Assembly (NCBI RefSeq): GCF_002979555.1 | Contig: NZ_PCOZ01000016.1 | Coordinates: 36,613 to 100,612 of the forward strand | Direction of reading: 5' to 3' | DNA from: Pseudomonas sp. MYb60 | Lineage (GTDB): Bacteria; Pseudomonadota; Gammaproteobacteria; Pseudomonadales; Pseudomonadaceae | Length of the DNA: 64,000 nucleotides | Part shown: positions 25,380 through 34,458 of the stretch, in pieces | Layout: each line of letters begins with the position of its first letter | Position numbering within the stretch: the first letter of the stretch is position 1 | Position numbers and translations under genes: made by a program | The notes under the pieces: model-generated | What the model was told of the DNA's origin: nothing | Databases searched by the model: none | What the model saw: the letters and a program-made list of their open reading frames with translations, nothing else

Positions 25380-26477
25380 TCAACGCTGTTCGAGCTCCGG
25401 CAACTCCAGCGTCTCGCGCTTGGCCTCATCATCCAGTTCGCGCAGGGTCCGGTAGATGATCGCCACGGCCTGCAGGGTTTCCCTCGGAATACTGGCGCCC
25501 AGCTTTTTGGTGTACAGGGTACGAGCCAGCCATACGCACTGGATCACGGGCACGTCGGCGACCTTTGCCCTGTGGATCAGCGCGCGCGCGTCGTCATCGG
25601 TACCTTTGCACACCAACAGGGGCAACGGCGTCTTGCCTGGGCGGTAATACAAGGCCACCGCAAAGTGCGTGGGGTTGACCACCAGCATGTCGGCCTCCTC
25701 CAGCTTGGGCAACTTGACCTTGGGTTCTTCGTTGGCCAGTTGATAGGCCAACGAGCGCCGCTGGCCTTTGACATGGGGGTCGCCCTCCATGTCCTTGTAC
25801 TCCTTGGTGACCTCCACCTGGGTCATGCGCATGCGTTTGGCGAAGAAGTGCTTTTGCATGGCCATGTCGATCAGCGCCAGCACCAGCAGCAATCCCAGGC
25901 AGGCATGCAACAGGTACCGGAAGAGTTCGATCAAGGCCGAGATATAGGTTTGCAGGTCACTGGTAGCGAGGTTGATCAGCGTGCCCAACGATGGCTTGAT
26001 CACGACAAACAGAATCAAACCGATGAGCAGTGCCTTGGCGATACTCATCAACAGGTTCATCACCGACTGGGCAGAAAACATCTGCTTGAGTTGACTCATG
26101 GGGTTGAGGCGGTTGAAGTCGAGCTTCAACACCTCCGGCGCAAACAGAAAACCGAACTGCATCCAGCTGCTGATCAGCTTCATGGCAATCGCTACGCCTG
26201 CCATCAGCAGGGCGAACGAGAAAAACACTGTCAGCCCCTCCACCAGCACCTCTTCCAACGCTCGCGCAAAGGGCTGGGACAGACGGGACATTGGCAGTGT
26301 CATCAGTTGCTGAAAGCGTTGCAGGCTGGTCTCGGCGCTCCACAGGGCGATCTCGCTGATGGCGGTCAAGCCCAGCAACTTGCCTACATCCTGGCTTTGG
26401 GAAATCTGACCTTTCTTGCGTTGATCGCGCAGTTTCTTGGCCGAGGCCGGGTGCTTTTTTTCGCCTGAATCACTCAT
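25380..26477 (-). CDS. sctU: T3SS export switch protein SctU (RscU/HrcU)
   Basis: A 365-residue FlhB/YscU-type protein with four membrane segments between about residues 35 and 205 and a cytoplasmic domain with the self-cleavage motif NPTH at residues 268-271. Cleavage switches substrate specificity from early to late substrates. The start ATG 26477 gives the typical MSDSGEKKHPASAKKLRDQR opening and overlaps sctT by 4 bases; the longer frame to 26789 is a read-through of sctT DNA. It is the last gene of the rspJ operon. Confidence 0.95.
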   Translation of the reverse strand: MSDSGEKKHPASAKKLRDQRKKGQISQSQDVGKLLGLTAISEIALWSAETSLQRFQQLMTLPMSRLSQPFARALEEVLVEGLTVFFSFALLMAGVAIAMKLISSWMQFGFLFAPEVLKLDFNRLNPMSQLKQMFSAQSVMNLLMSIAKALLIGLILFVVIKPSLGTLINLATSDLQTYISALIELFRYLLHACLGLLLVLALIDMAMQKHFFAKRMRMTQVEVTKEYKDMEGDPHVKGQRRSLAYQLANEEPKVKLPKLEEADMLVVNPTHFAVALYYRPGKTPLPLLVCKGTDDDARALIHRAKVADVPVIQCVWLARTLYTKKLGASIPRETLQAVAIIYRTLRELDDEAKRETLELPELEQR

Positions 26478-27262
26478 GGCGTCGGCCCCTTGAACATCAG
26501 CCCCAGCGAGTGCTTGAGATCGCCGAGCAGGTCCATGCGGCCGACGATCAAGTCCTGCAGCAGCGCGAAGTACAGCAGCAGGATACCGATGCCCGCCAGG
26601 CATTTGACCGGCGGTGCCAAGGTACTCACCTGCAGTTGCTGGCTGTAGACGCCCAACAGCGCGATACCGAATTCCAGCAGCAACAGCACCGCGATAAAGG
26701 GCGCGGCGTAGAGCATCATGTGCATGAAGGTGTCGCTGAGCAATCCCAGGAACAGACCAAGCCCGTTGGGCCCAGGCAACGGGAACCACACGGTGGGCGG
26801 CCAGATCAGGTAGCTGTCCCAGATCACCTGGGTCAACGCGCCCAGGCCCAGGGTGATCATCAGCAGGTAAATCGCCAACTGCTTGAACAGATGCCCCAGT
26901 GGCGTTGCATCCGGGCCCAGTGACGGGTTGAGCTGACCACCGGCCAGGGCACCGCGCTGGTTATCCAGCAGTGCGCCCACCGACTCGAACATCCAGAACG
27001 GCATCGACAGCAGCACCCCCAGCAACACGCCCAGGATCGCCTCCTTGATGATCAGCCCGCTGACCATCAGCGTGGACAACTCCTGGCCAGCCAGCGCTGC
27101 ATGAATCCCAGGCGCCGGCAACAGCGCCATGACCATCACGATGACGTGCCGGGGCATGCCACGGATGTGTTGAAAACAGAATGCCGCCACCAGGAACGCG
27201 CAGGGGTAGATGCGCGCCATGCCGATGATCAGACTGGGCAGGTATTCCAGATACGGCAGCAA
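26474..27262 (-). CDS. sctT: T3SS export apparatus protein SctT (RscT/HrcT)
   Basis: A 262-residue FliR/SctT-family membrane protein with about six spans (ARIYPCAFLVAAF, VSGLIIKEAILGVLLGVLLS and others) and the conserved GQLNPSLGPDATPLGHL loop. With SctR and SctS it forms the export gate. It lies between sctS and sctU in the fixed R-S-T-U order. Confidence 0.95.
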   Translation of the reverse strand: MLPYLEYLPSLIIGMARIYPCAFLVAAFCFQHIRGMPRHVIVMVMALLPAPGIHAALAGQELSTLMVSGLIIKEAILGVLLGVLLSMPFWMFESVGALLDNQRGALAGGQLNPSLGPDATPLGHLFKQLAIYLLMITLGLGALTQVIWDSYLIWPPTVWFPLPGPNGLGLFLGLLSDTFMHMMLYAAPFIAVLLLLEFGIALLGVYSQQLQVSTLAPPVKCLAGIGILLLYFALLQDLIVGRMDLLGDLKHSLGLMFKGPTP

Positions 27263-27271
27263 AGGTCGGCC

Positions 27272-27535
27272 TCAGTTCAGGGCCGAACGGCCGATCATGT
27301 CGAAGGTCAGGTTGATCAACTGGATCAACTCGACGCCAATCCAGCGGCCCGTCAGGATCAATGTGATCCCCACTGCCACCAGCTTGATACCGAAGGGCAG
27401 CGTCTGGTCCTGCACCTGCATCAGCGCCTGCACCAACGACGTCATGACCCCCACCACCACCGCCACAATCAACGGTGGCGCTGACAGCAAAACCACCAGC
27501 AACATGCCCTGCTTGAACAGCACAATCGGTTCCAT
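27272..27535 (-). CDS. sctS: T3SS export apparatus protein SctS (RscS/HrcS)
   Basis: An 87-residue FliQ/SctS family protein with two membrane helices (GMLLVVLLSAPPLIVAVVVG and a second near LVAVGITLILTG) and the typical MTSLVQALMQVQDQTLPF linker. It forms the SctR5-SctT-SctS4 export gate. It lies 7 bases after the sctR stop. Confidence 0.96.
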   Translation of the reverse strand: MEPIVLFKQGMLLVVLLSAPPLIVAVVVGVMTSLVQALMQVQDQTLPFGIKLVAVGITLILTGRWIGVELIQLINLTFDMIGRSALN

Positions 27536-27542
27536 AGGGTAC

Positions 27543-28196
27543 TCAGAGATAGGACAGGAACAGGCTGTCGAGCAGCCGCGACCAGCCGGACACCAGCACG
27601 AACAGCAGCAGCTTGAGTGGCAGCGAAATGGTCATCGGCGAGACCATCTGCATGCCCAGCGCCAGCAACAGGTTGGACACGATCAGGTCGATCACGATAA
27701 AGGGAATGTAGATCAGGAAACCGATCTCGAACCCCGCCTGCAATTGCGACAGCACGAAGGCCGGCACCAGCAGGATCAGGTCTTCACGTTGAACCTCCTG
27801 GGCCATTTGCGGCGGCCACAGACGGGCAGTGTTTTCCAGCAGGTGGGTCAGCACATCCGGGTCAACGTTGCGCAACATGAAGGTGCGCAGGGGTTTGATG
27901 GCCTCTGTGCCTGTCTGCAAAAACGTCTGTACATTACTCATGTCCAGGGGTGACGCCTTGACACCCTCGGCGATCTCATAGCCCACCGGCGCCATGATGA
28001 ACAGCGTCGCCGCCAGCGCGATGCCGTTGATCGCCATGCTCGGCGGCACCTGCTGCACGCCGATGGCATTGCGGGTAATCATCAGCACAATGACAATCTT
28101 CAAGAACGCCGTGCACACGATCAGCAGCATGGGCATCAGCGACAGCGAGGCAAGAAACAGCGCGAGGACGAGCGGGTCCATTCCTTGAAAAGTCAT
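27543..28196 (-). CDS. sctR: T3SS export apparatus protein SctR (RscR/HrcR)
   Basis: A 217-residue FliP/SctR-family membrane protein with four spans. Family signatures include TAFLKIVIVLMITRNAIGVQ, NGIALAATLFIMAP and the C-terminal FLIYIPFIVIDLIVSNLLLA. It forms the core of the export gate. It overlaps sctQ by 4 bases. Confidence 0.96.
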   Translation of the reverse strand: MTFQGMDPLVLALFLASLSLMPMLLIVCTAFLKIVIVLMITRNAIGVQQVPPSMAINGIALAATLFIMAPVGYEIAEGVKASPLDMSNVQTFLQTGTEAIKPLRTFMLRNVDPDVLTHLLENTARLWPPQMAQEVQREDLILLVPAFVLSQLQAGFEIGFLIYIPFIVIDLIVSNLLLALGMQMVSPMTISLPLKLLLFVLVSGWSRLLDSLFLSYL

Positions 28197-29206
28197 CGGG
28201 AAAAATTCACTCGCGCCATCTGCAAGCCCAAACGCCCGTCCACTTCCACCAACTGCCCCTGGCCAATGGGCCGATCGCCGTAATACAGACCCGCCGTGCC
28301 AGGCGCGTACCCGGTGATACCCAACACCGCACCAGGCGCCAGGTTGCGCAGCTCGCCGAGGGTGAGGTTGAGCGTTCCGCAGCGCACATTCAGGGCCATG
28401 CTCAATTCATCGAAAGGCTCCGGGCCGAAGACGTCCACAACCGCGTGGTCCTCCTCAGGGTCCGAGTAGTCGGGTATTGAAATTTCTTCGTCCACTGACG
28501 TGTCCTCTATCGAGTCAAGGGTGAAGCACAAGGCACCGCTGTCATCGTCGATGCAGCCCTGCAGGCGCTGCCTGCCGACCTGGACATGACCGCTGCCCTC
28601 TGCTTGAAAAAAAGCCTGCTCGAGCATCACTACATCCCCGCTGCGCAGGCCCCGCACCTGGGCGTTCGCCAACCGAACGCGCCCCAGGGTTACGGTGATT
28701 GCCAGCGGGAACCGCGGGGGCATCGGTGCCGCCGTGGAGTGCCACTGGCCGGCATCGCACAACGCCAGGAACGTCTCGGGCGCCAGCCACACGAAGCCCA
28801 AGGCGCGAGCGTCGCCCAGCGTCAGGGTGAGGCGGCAACCAAAGCCGTTCGGACGTTGCGTCTCGAGCAATCGCACGTGTCCCAGCAACGCCTGGAGCTG
28901 CGGGCTGAGGTGGTGCTGGAACACTGCCCAGAACCAGGAATCCGGGTCATTGCCGGCCTGGGCCAGCGGTACCGGGCACTCACCCATCAGGCTCAGCAAC
29001 GGCCCGGCCTCTGCGAGTCCCAGTACGCCGCAGGCCGTTTCAAAGCACAGCGGTTTGGCAGCTGCAGGGGGACGCCCTGGCTCCAGCAACAGTTCTCCAG
29101 CCTGGCCAGCCACTTCGTAGGCCAGGCGCAAGCCGCGTCCCAGCCGACGGCGTGCGTACACCGTATTTCCTGCCAGTCGCGGCAGCGCGAGCGTCGGCAG
29201 CATCAT
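28193..29206 (-). CDS. sctQ: T3SS cytoplasmic C-ring/sorting platform protein SctQ (RscQ/HrcQ, unsplit)
   Basis: A 337-residue protein with two SpoA (SPOA) domains, at about residues 165-230 and 268-336, joined by an acidic linker (DTSVDEEISIPDYSDPEEDH). The N-terminal 160 residues bind SctK and SctL. In P. syringae this protein is split into HrcQa and HrcQb; here it is a single ORF. A shorter C-terminal product from Met270 is possible, but the only upstream GGAG is too far away to be convincing. It overlaps sctR and rspP by 4 bases each. Confidence 0.9.
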   Translation of the reverse strand: MMLPTLALPRLAGNTVYARRRLGRGLRLAYEVAGQAGELLLEPGRPPAAAKPLCFETACGVLGLAEAGPLLSLMGECPVPLAQAGNDPDSWFWAVFQHHLSPQLQALLGHVRLLETQRPNGFGCRLTLTLGDARALGFVWLAPETFLALCDAGQWHSTAAPMPPRFPLAITVTLGRVRLANAQVRGLRSGDVVMLEQAFFQAEGSGHVQVGRQRLQGCIDDDSGALCFTLDSIEDTSVDEEISIPDYSDPEEDHAVVDVFGPEPFDELSMALNVRCGTLNLTLGELRNLAPGAVLGITGYAPGTAGLYYGDRPIGQGQLVEVDGRLGLQMARVNFSR

Positions 29207-29661
29207 GCTGCGCCGGTGTCAGGCAAATGCAGACTGACCGGTTGACCCAGCGCCCCTGACAAGCGGTCCTGGCACTGCTGCCGCACCCCGCTGAGCCAAC
29301 GCGCGGTGGCGTCGTGTTCCGCGTCCAGTTCGATGCCCCAGGCGTTCTGCTCACGACGCACACTGGCGTTGATCCGTCCCAGGCGTGGCAGGTACAACGT
29401 GGCCTGCAGTGGCCATTGCGCAGCCGCCAGCACTCGGGGCGCCAACTGCTCGGCCAGCGCGTCGATCAGGGACACAGTCGACGCGGCATTCATCCCGTCC
29501 AGGGACGTGCCATAGCCACCCTCTTCGTTGTCCTGGGCAAACAGCTGGGCGAACATGCGCCCGTGCTCCCAAGGCACCACGCCGGCGCCTGAGGGCTCCC
29601 GGTCCTCACGCTGCTCCCGCGCGCGAGGACGTTCGGGAGGCTTGGTTGATACCTGGCTCAT
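29203..29661 (-). CDS. T3SS needle/pilus length regulator SctP (RspP/HrpP)
   Basis: A 152-residue protein that starts at ATG 29661 (MSQVSTKPPERPRAREQRED); the first third is Pro/Arg/Glu-rich and disordered. The C-terminal half (LYLPRLGRINASVRREQNAW...RQQCQDRLSGALGQPVSLHL) resembles the type III secretion substrate specificity switch (T3S4) domain of HrpP/YscP/FliK. It works with SctU to switch substrates. Both ends overlap neighbours by 4 bases. Confidence 0.85.
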   Translation of the reverse strand: MSQVSTKPPERPRAREQREDREPSGAGVVPWEHGRMFAQLFAQDNEEGGYGTSLDGMNAASTVSLIDALAEQLAPRVLAAAQWPLQATLYLPRLGRINASVRREQNAWGIELDAEHDATARWLSGVRQQCQDRLSGALGQPVSLHLPDTGAA

Positions 29662-30086
29662 AGGGGCTCCTCGACCAATAGCTGGGATAATTCCTGCAGT
29701 TTTTCCACCTGGCGCAAACACGCGGTGACGTCTTTCTGCGCCCGGCCAACATGGCGCTGTTTCTCCTCCTGCTGGCCCTGCAATGTCTGCAACTGGCCCG
29801 CTTCGCGCTGAGTGCTGGCGGACAGGGCGCGCTCCTTGGAACCCCAGGATTTCAACTCCTTGAGGCTCAGCACCTGGCCCGTGTGCTGGCCAAGCAAGTC
29901 TGCACTCTGCCGCACCTCTTCCTGGCGGCTTTGCTCAAGGGCATCCTCGGCCTGGCGAATATCGGCAAACAGCGTCTGCTGGGCGCGCTTGGCCTCACGC
30001 AAAGCCCGTTCTGCGCGGTCTGCCCGATGCCGGCGCAGGCGGCGCAGAATCTCGATCTCGCCCAGCAAGCCTTCAGAAAGGGACAT
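29658..30086 (-). CDS. T3SS central stalk protein SctO (RspO/HrpO)
   Basis: A 142-residue protein predicted to be one long helical hairpin (RRLRRHRADRAERALREAKR and QGQQEEKQRHVGRAQKD segments), with no signal peptide. This matches the YscO/FliJ/HrpO stalk, which sits in the pore of the ATPase ring and transmits rotation to the export gate. It overlaps the ATPase gene by 14 bases. Confidence 0.9.
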   Translation of the reverse strand: MSLSEGLLGEIEILRRLRRHRADRAERALREAKRAQQTLFADIRQAEDALEQSRQEEVRQSADLLGQHTGQVLSLKELKSWGSKERALSASTQREAGQLQTLQGQQEEKQRHVGRAQKDVTACLRQVEKLQELSQLLVEEPL

Positions 30087-31431
30087 GGGCAGTCAGCGCC
30101 TTGAGTTGGTCGAGGGTGCTTGGCATCGGACTGGGTTCGCGCAGGTCCTGGCGCAGAAAACTGTCGACCTGCTGGCGGGTGTCCACGACCATATCGGTGA
30201 GGGCATCGCTGCCCGGCTGGTATTCACCGAGCTTGAGCATCAGCTCGATCTGCTGATACGCCGACAACAAGCGCCGCAAGGCCGTACCGGCGCGGATATC
30301 CTCAGGCGCGGCGACGTTGCTGAGGATCCGGGAAAGACTCGCCAGCACATCCACCGCGGGGTAGTGGCCGCGTTCTGCGAGTTTGCGAGACAGCACGATG
30401 TGGCCATCGAGCAGCGAGCGAACTTCGTCGGCCACCGGGTCGTTCATCGAGTCCTGCTCGATCAGCACCGTGTAGATCGCGGTAATCACGCCCGTGCGAG
30501 TCAAGCCGGCACGCTCCACCAGCCGCGGCAGCAGGCTGTAGACCGACGGCGGCAGGCCACCGCGACCCAGCGGCTCGCCGGCGGCCAGGCCGATTTCACG
30601 CTGGGCCCTGGCAAAGCGTGTGAGCGAATCGATCAGCAGCAACACCCGCTGGCCCTTGCTGCGGAAACCCTCCGCCAATGCCGTGGCCGTGAACGCTGCA
30701 CGGGCGCGCTCCATGCTCGAGCGGTCAGACGTTGCACACACCAGCACGGCCTTGGCCCGCAGTTGGTCATCGAGTTCATGGTCGAGAAACTCGCGCAGCT
30801 CCCGCCCCCGCTCTCCGATCAGGCCGAACACGATCACATCGCAGTCCACGTTACGGGCGATCTCGGCCAGCAAGGTGGTCTTGCCGCAACCGGCACCGGC
30901 GAACAGGCCAACGCGCTGCCCCTCCCCCAAGGTCATCAGGCCGTCAATCGAGCGCACCCCGGTGGCCAGCGCCCGGTTGATCCGGGGACGCTCCGTGGGC
31001 AGCGGCGCCTCGCACAAAACGGTGGTGGCGTCCGCTGTATCGGCGTCGGCAAATGCACTGGGGCCTTCGCCCGCTATCGGCCGACCGAAGCCGTCCAGCA
31101 CCTGGCCCAGCAACTGATCACTGACCCGCACCCGATGAGGCACCCCCAGGCGTTCCACGCTGGCACCCACGCGCACGCCTTCCAGGTTGCCAAGGGCACT
31201 GAGCACCGCATCCTGCTGATCGAAGCCAATGATCTCAGCGAGCATGCTCTCGCCGGGACTCTTTTCCACCTGGCACAGGTCGCCGATACGCGCCTGAGGC
31301 AGCCGGCATTGCAGCAACATGCCGTTGACACGCTGGATCCGCCCGCGCATCGTCACCGGCGCAAAACTCATCAACGCTTGAGCCTGGCGCTCCTGCCAGG
31401 CCTCCAGGCGCGCTTGCAGGTCGGCGGTCAC
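30073..31431 (-). CDS. sctN: T3SS ATPase SctN (RscN/HrcN)
   Basis: A 452-residue F1-type rotary ATPase. Walker A GLFAGAGCGKTT is at residues 175-186, the Walker B region VLLLIDSLTRFARAQREIGL follows, and GLPPSVYSLLPRLVERAG is the FliI/YscN signature. It hexamerises under the export gate and unfolds and detaches chaperones from substrates. It overlaps rspQ by 4 bases. Confidence 0.97.
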   Translation of the reverse strand: MTADLQARLEAWQERQAQALMSFAPVTMRGRIQRVNGMLLQCRLPQARIGDLCQVEKSPGESMLAEIIGFDQQDAVLSALGNLEGVRVGASVERLGVPHRVRVSDQLLGQVLDGFGRPIAGEGPSAFADADTADATTVLCEAPLPTERPRINRALATGVRSIDGLMTLGEGQRVGLFAGAGCGKTTLLAEIARNVDCDVIVFGLIGERGRELREFLDHELDDQLRAKAVLVCATSDRSSMERARAAFTATALAEGFRSKGQRVLLLIDSLTRFARAQREIGLAAGEPLGRGGLPPSVYSLLPRLVERAGLTRTGVITAIYTVLIEQDSMNDPVADEVRSLLDGHIVLSRKLAERGHYPAVDVLASLSRILSNVAAPEDIRAGTALRRLLSAYQQIELMLKLGEYQPGSDALTDMVVDTRQQVDSFLRQDLREPSPMPSTLDQLKALTAHVPF

Positions 31432-32327
31432 CAGCGCACCTCATAGCGTTGTTCGCCGTCAAAGACCACTTTGCTGTTGTCGATCAGCACCAGGCGCAAG
31501 CCATCGACCTCATCGCCCAGAAACAACCGGCTGCCCTCCTCCAGCACAATATGCCCATTCGGGCCGCCAACGATCTGCACAATCTTGAACGGCAAGGCAG
31601 CGTCCCGCGCGCGGACACGGCTGATCACCGGCACTTCGCTGTCGAACTGCTCGCCGAAGCGACTGAGCATGCGCGCCACCAACTCCACCTCTTCGGGGGA
31701 CACATCGCCGCTGAGGGCCACCTGTTCATTGACGACCTGCACGCTGACACGCTGGGTCAACTCACGCTCAGTGAGCATCTTCAATAATTGCTGGCGGACT
31801 TCATAAGGCGAAGCCAGTTCGTGCTTGCGCACCTCGGGAGGCATCAAGGACGCCTGGGCCTCAGGCTCTCCGCTGGAAACCATGCCGATCAGCACAATCA
31901 AGACCGCAACGACCAGCGCCAGACTGATCAAGCGCTTTTGCTGTGAAGGCGAGATAGAGGACAACATCAATGCCCCCGCAGGCTCATGCACGGGCGCCAG
32001 TGGAACGGGTTCAGGGACGGGCGCCTGGGGCCAGGGCTGATCCGCCAGGGCGAGGCACAATCGAATGCTTCCCACCGAAAACGCGACGCCCGGGACCAGG
32101 CTCGGAATCTGCGCCAGCACCTGGCCTTCGGCGCCGTGCAAGAGCCCGGCTTCGGCCTGTACCGACCAGTTCGCGCCGTCCAGGCGCAGTCGCGCATGCT
32201 GTTCGCCAACCCCCGGATCGCTCAGCAAAAGATCCGCGTCCGCGTGTGCGCCAATGCTCCATTGCTCGCCAAACAAGGGCAATGCCGCGCCCTGGTGCAG
32301 GCCACTCAGGACTCGTAATTCGAACAT
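31428..32327 (-). CDS. sctD: T3SS inner-membrane ring protein SctD (RspQ/HrpQ)
   Basis: A 299-residue bitopic protein with an N-terminal cytoplasmic FHA-like domain (residues 1-95, with SIGAHADADLLLSDPGV), one membrane helix (LISLALVVAVLIVLIGMV, about 135-152) and a periplasmic BON/ring domain. That is the SctD/HrpQ architecture, which forms the inner-membrane ring with SctJ and holds the sorting platform from inside. The gene is smaller than YscD (about 420 residues), which is usual for HrpQ. Confidence 0.9.
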   Translation of the reverse strand: MFELRVLSGLHQGAALPLFGEQWSIGAHADADLLLSDPGVGEQHARLRLDGANWSVQAEAGLLHGAEGQVLAQIPSLVPGVAFSVGSIRLCLALADQPWPQAPVPEPVPLAPVHEPAGALMLSSISPSQQKRLISLALVVAVLIVLIGMVSSGEPEAQASLMPPEVRKHELASPYEVRQQLLKMLTERELTQRVSVQVVNEQVALSGDVSPEEVELVARMLSRFGEQFDSEVPVISRVRARDAALPFKIVQIVGGPNGHIVLEEGSRLFLGDEVDGLRLVLIDNSKVVFDGEQRYEVRW

Positions 32328-32364
32328 GGTCGCTCCCTCCCGGGCACGCGAGACACCGGCAGGC

Positions 32365-34458
32365 TCATGCCACCGTACCGCGCATCAGCTCATCCTGGCC
32401 CAGGTCAATACGCCCCAGCACCTTGACCTTGGAGGTGCTGCCCAACTCCGCAAATGACAACACCGGCACATGGTTGAATTCTTCGATCAGCAAGGTGCGT
32501 AAAGGGCTGCGCAAGTCCTGAGCTACCAACATCACACTCTTGGTCTTGGCCCGTATGGTAAATGCCTGGTTCAGCAGATTGACCAGCGCTGCACTGCTGT
32601 CGTTATCGAGGGCGAAGAACACACCGCTCTGGGTCTGGCGCAAGGCTTCGCGAAAAATGTTTTCGGTCTGGGGAGAGAGCAGCCAGGCATGCAGGCCATC
32701 GGGCTCGCTGTACTGGTGGAAAATCTGCGACTTGAGGGCGATACGCGCGTAATCGGCCAAGGCATCCGGCTCACGCTCATGCTGGCCGTACTCAACCAGC
32801 GACTCGACAATCAGCCGTACCGCGCGCAGTGGCACACCTTCACTGGCCAAGCGCTGCAAAACCGAGGAAAACCGCGAGAGCGGCATGATGCGTTGCAGTT
32901 CCTGCACCAGCTCCGGCTGGTTGTGTTCAAGCCAGCTGAGGATCGATTTGCTTTCCTGGATCCCCAGGAACCTCGGCCCGCTGAGCATCATCTCGCGCCG
33001 CATGCGTTCAATGATCAGGTTCTGCGCGGTGACCCTTTCAACCTGAGAGTCATCCAGCAATGCGTCGTCAGGTGCCAGCCATAACCAATGCGCTTCATCG
33101 CGCTCCACCCGCCCGCGCTCGCCGTGCTCGGGAGGGTGTGCCAATGCGTCGAACTCGACGGCGACGCGGTCGCTGAGGGTCGCGGTCATTACCGGCACTT
33201 CATGCACGCAAAAACGCATCTCATCGATGGCCAGCGCCTCACTGAACTCGGCTTCGAATGGCGGCAGCGTCAAGCCGATGTTGGCCACCAGCGTATTCCG
33301 GACCTGGCGGATTTTCTGCACGACAGCGATCACCTCAGGCGTCCCGTAGAGCGCCGGATTGAACTGCAGCAGGTAAGGCCGGGAAGGATCAAACCCACGC
33401 AAATCTTCTTCACCGTTCTCTTCCGGGCGCACGACGGCGGTAGGCTCGGAGGGCGGGTTTTCTTCACGCTGACGCTGGCGCAGCAGGTAATACCCCAGTC
33501 CGCCGGTCATCATCGCAATCAGGATAAACACCAGGGTCGGCATGCCAGGCACGGCAGCGAAGGCCAGCATGCCGACCGAGGCGATCATCCAGCTCTTGGG
33601 TTCGCTGGTCATTTGCCGGGCAATTTCAGCGCCCATGTTATTGCTACCTGCTCGTCCATCGGGCGCAACACGGGTGATGATCATGCCGGCGGTCAGGGAG
33701 ATGAGCAGCGCGGGAATTTGCGCGATAAGCCCGTCGCCGATGGTCAGTACCGAATACAACGCCATGGAGTCGGCGGCACTCAATCCGTGTTGGAACATGC
33801 CGGTGGTGAACCCGCCCAGCAGGTTGACGACCACGATGATCAAGCCAGCAATGGCGTCCCCCTTGACGAACTTCATCGCGCCGTCCATCGCGCCGAACAA
33901 CTGGCTCTCGCGGGACAACTGCTCACGTTTGTCCCGCGCCTGGGCACCATCGATCAGGCCGGCCCGCAGGTCGCTGTCGATGGACATTTGCTTGCCGGGC
34001 ATCGCATCCAGGCTGAACCGCGCCGCCACTTCGGCCACACGCTCGGAGCCCTTGGTGATCACCAGAAAGTTGACCAGCGTCAGGATGATGAAGATCACCA
34101 TCCCGACCGCCAGGTTGCCCCCCACCACGAAGTTGCCGAACGCCTCGACGATGTCACCGGCGTCCTGCTCCAGCAGGATCAGACGCGTGGTGGCGATCGA
34201 CAGCGACAGGCGAAACATGGTGGTCAACAGCAGGATCGACGGAAACGATGAAAACGCCAACGGGCCAGGCAGGTACAACGCCAGCACGATCAGCAGGCAG
34301 GAGATACAGATATTGACCGCGATCAGAATATCCACCAGCCAGGTGGGCAGCGGCACGATGAAGATGAACACGATGGCCATGACCACCACTGCGCCCAGTA
34401 CTTCGGCGCGCTGTGCGATCTTGAGCAGCACTCCATTGATGGCGGACAGGGCCGTCAC
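32365..34458 (-). CDS. sctV: T3SS export gate protein SctV (RscV/HrcV)
   Basis: A 697-residue FlhA/LcrD family protein. Eight or so membrane helices fill the first 330 residues, with the FHIPEP-type signature around LPGPLAFSSFPSILLLTTMF RLSLSIATTR and the cytoplasmic loop KGSERVAEVAARFSLDAMPGKQ. The C-terminal half is the nonameric cytoplasmic ring that receives substrates and chaperones. It is separated from rspQ by 37 bases and overlaps rspJ by 4. Confidence 0.96.
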   Translation of the reverse strand: MTALSAINGVLLKIAQRAEVLGAVVVMAIVFIFIVPLPTWLVDILIAVNICISCLLIVLALYLPGPLAFSSFPSILLLTTMFRLSLSIATTRLILLEQDAGDIVEAFGNFVVGGNLAVGMVIFIILTLVNFLVITKGSERVAEVAARFSLDAMPGKQMSIDSDLRAGLIDGAQARDKREQLSRESQLFGAMDGAMKFVKGDAIAGLIIVVVNLLGGFTTGMFQHGLSAADSMALYSVLTIGDGLIAQIPALLISLTAGMIITRVAPDGRAGSNNMGAEIARQMTSEPKSWMIASVGMLAFAAVPGMPTLVFILIAMMTGGLGYYLLRQRQREENPPSEPTAVVRPEENGEEDLRGFDPSRPYLLQFNPALYGTPEVIAVVQKIRQVRNTLVANIGLTLPPFEAEFSEALAIDEMRFCVHEVPVMTATLSDRVAVEFDALAHPPEHGERGRVERDEAHWLWLAPDDALLDDSQVERVTAQNLIIERMRREMMLSGPRFLGIQESKSILSWLEHNQPELVQELQRIMPLSRFSSVLQRLASEGVPLRAVRLIVESLVEYGQHEREPDALADYARIALKSQIFHQYSEPDGLHAWLLSPQTENIFREALRQTQSGVFFALDNDSSAALVNLLNQAFTIRAKTKSVMLVAQDLRSPLRTLLIEEFNHVPVLSFAELGSTSKVKVLGRIDLGQDELMRGTVA

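Noticed and set aside
28193..28399. Internal start for a separate HrcQb-like product at Met270 of SctQ
   Set aside because: The nearest GGAG is about 16 bases upstream, too far for a convincing ribosome site.
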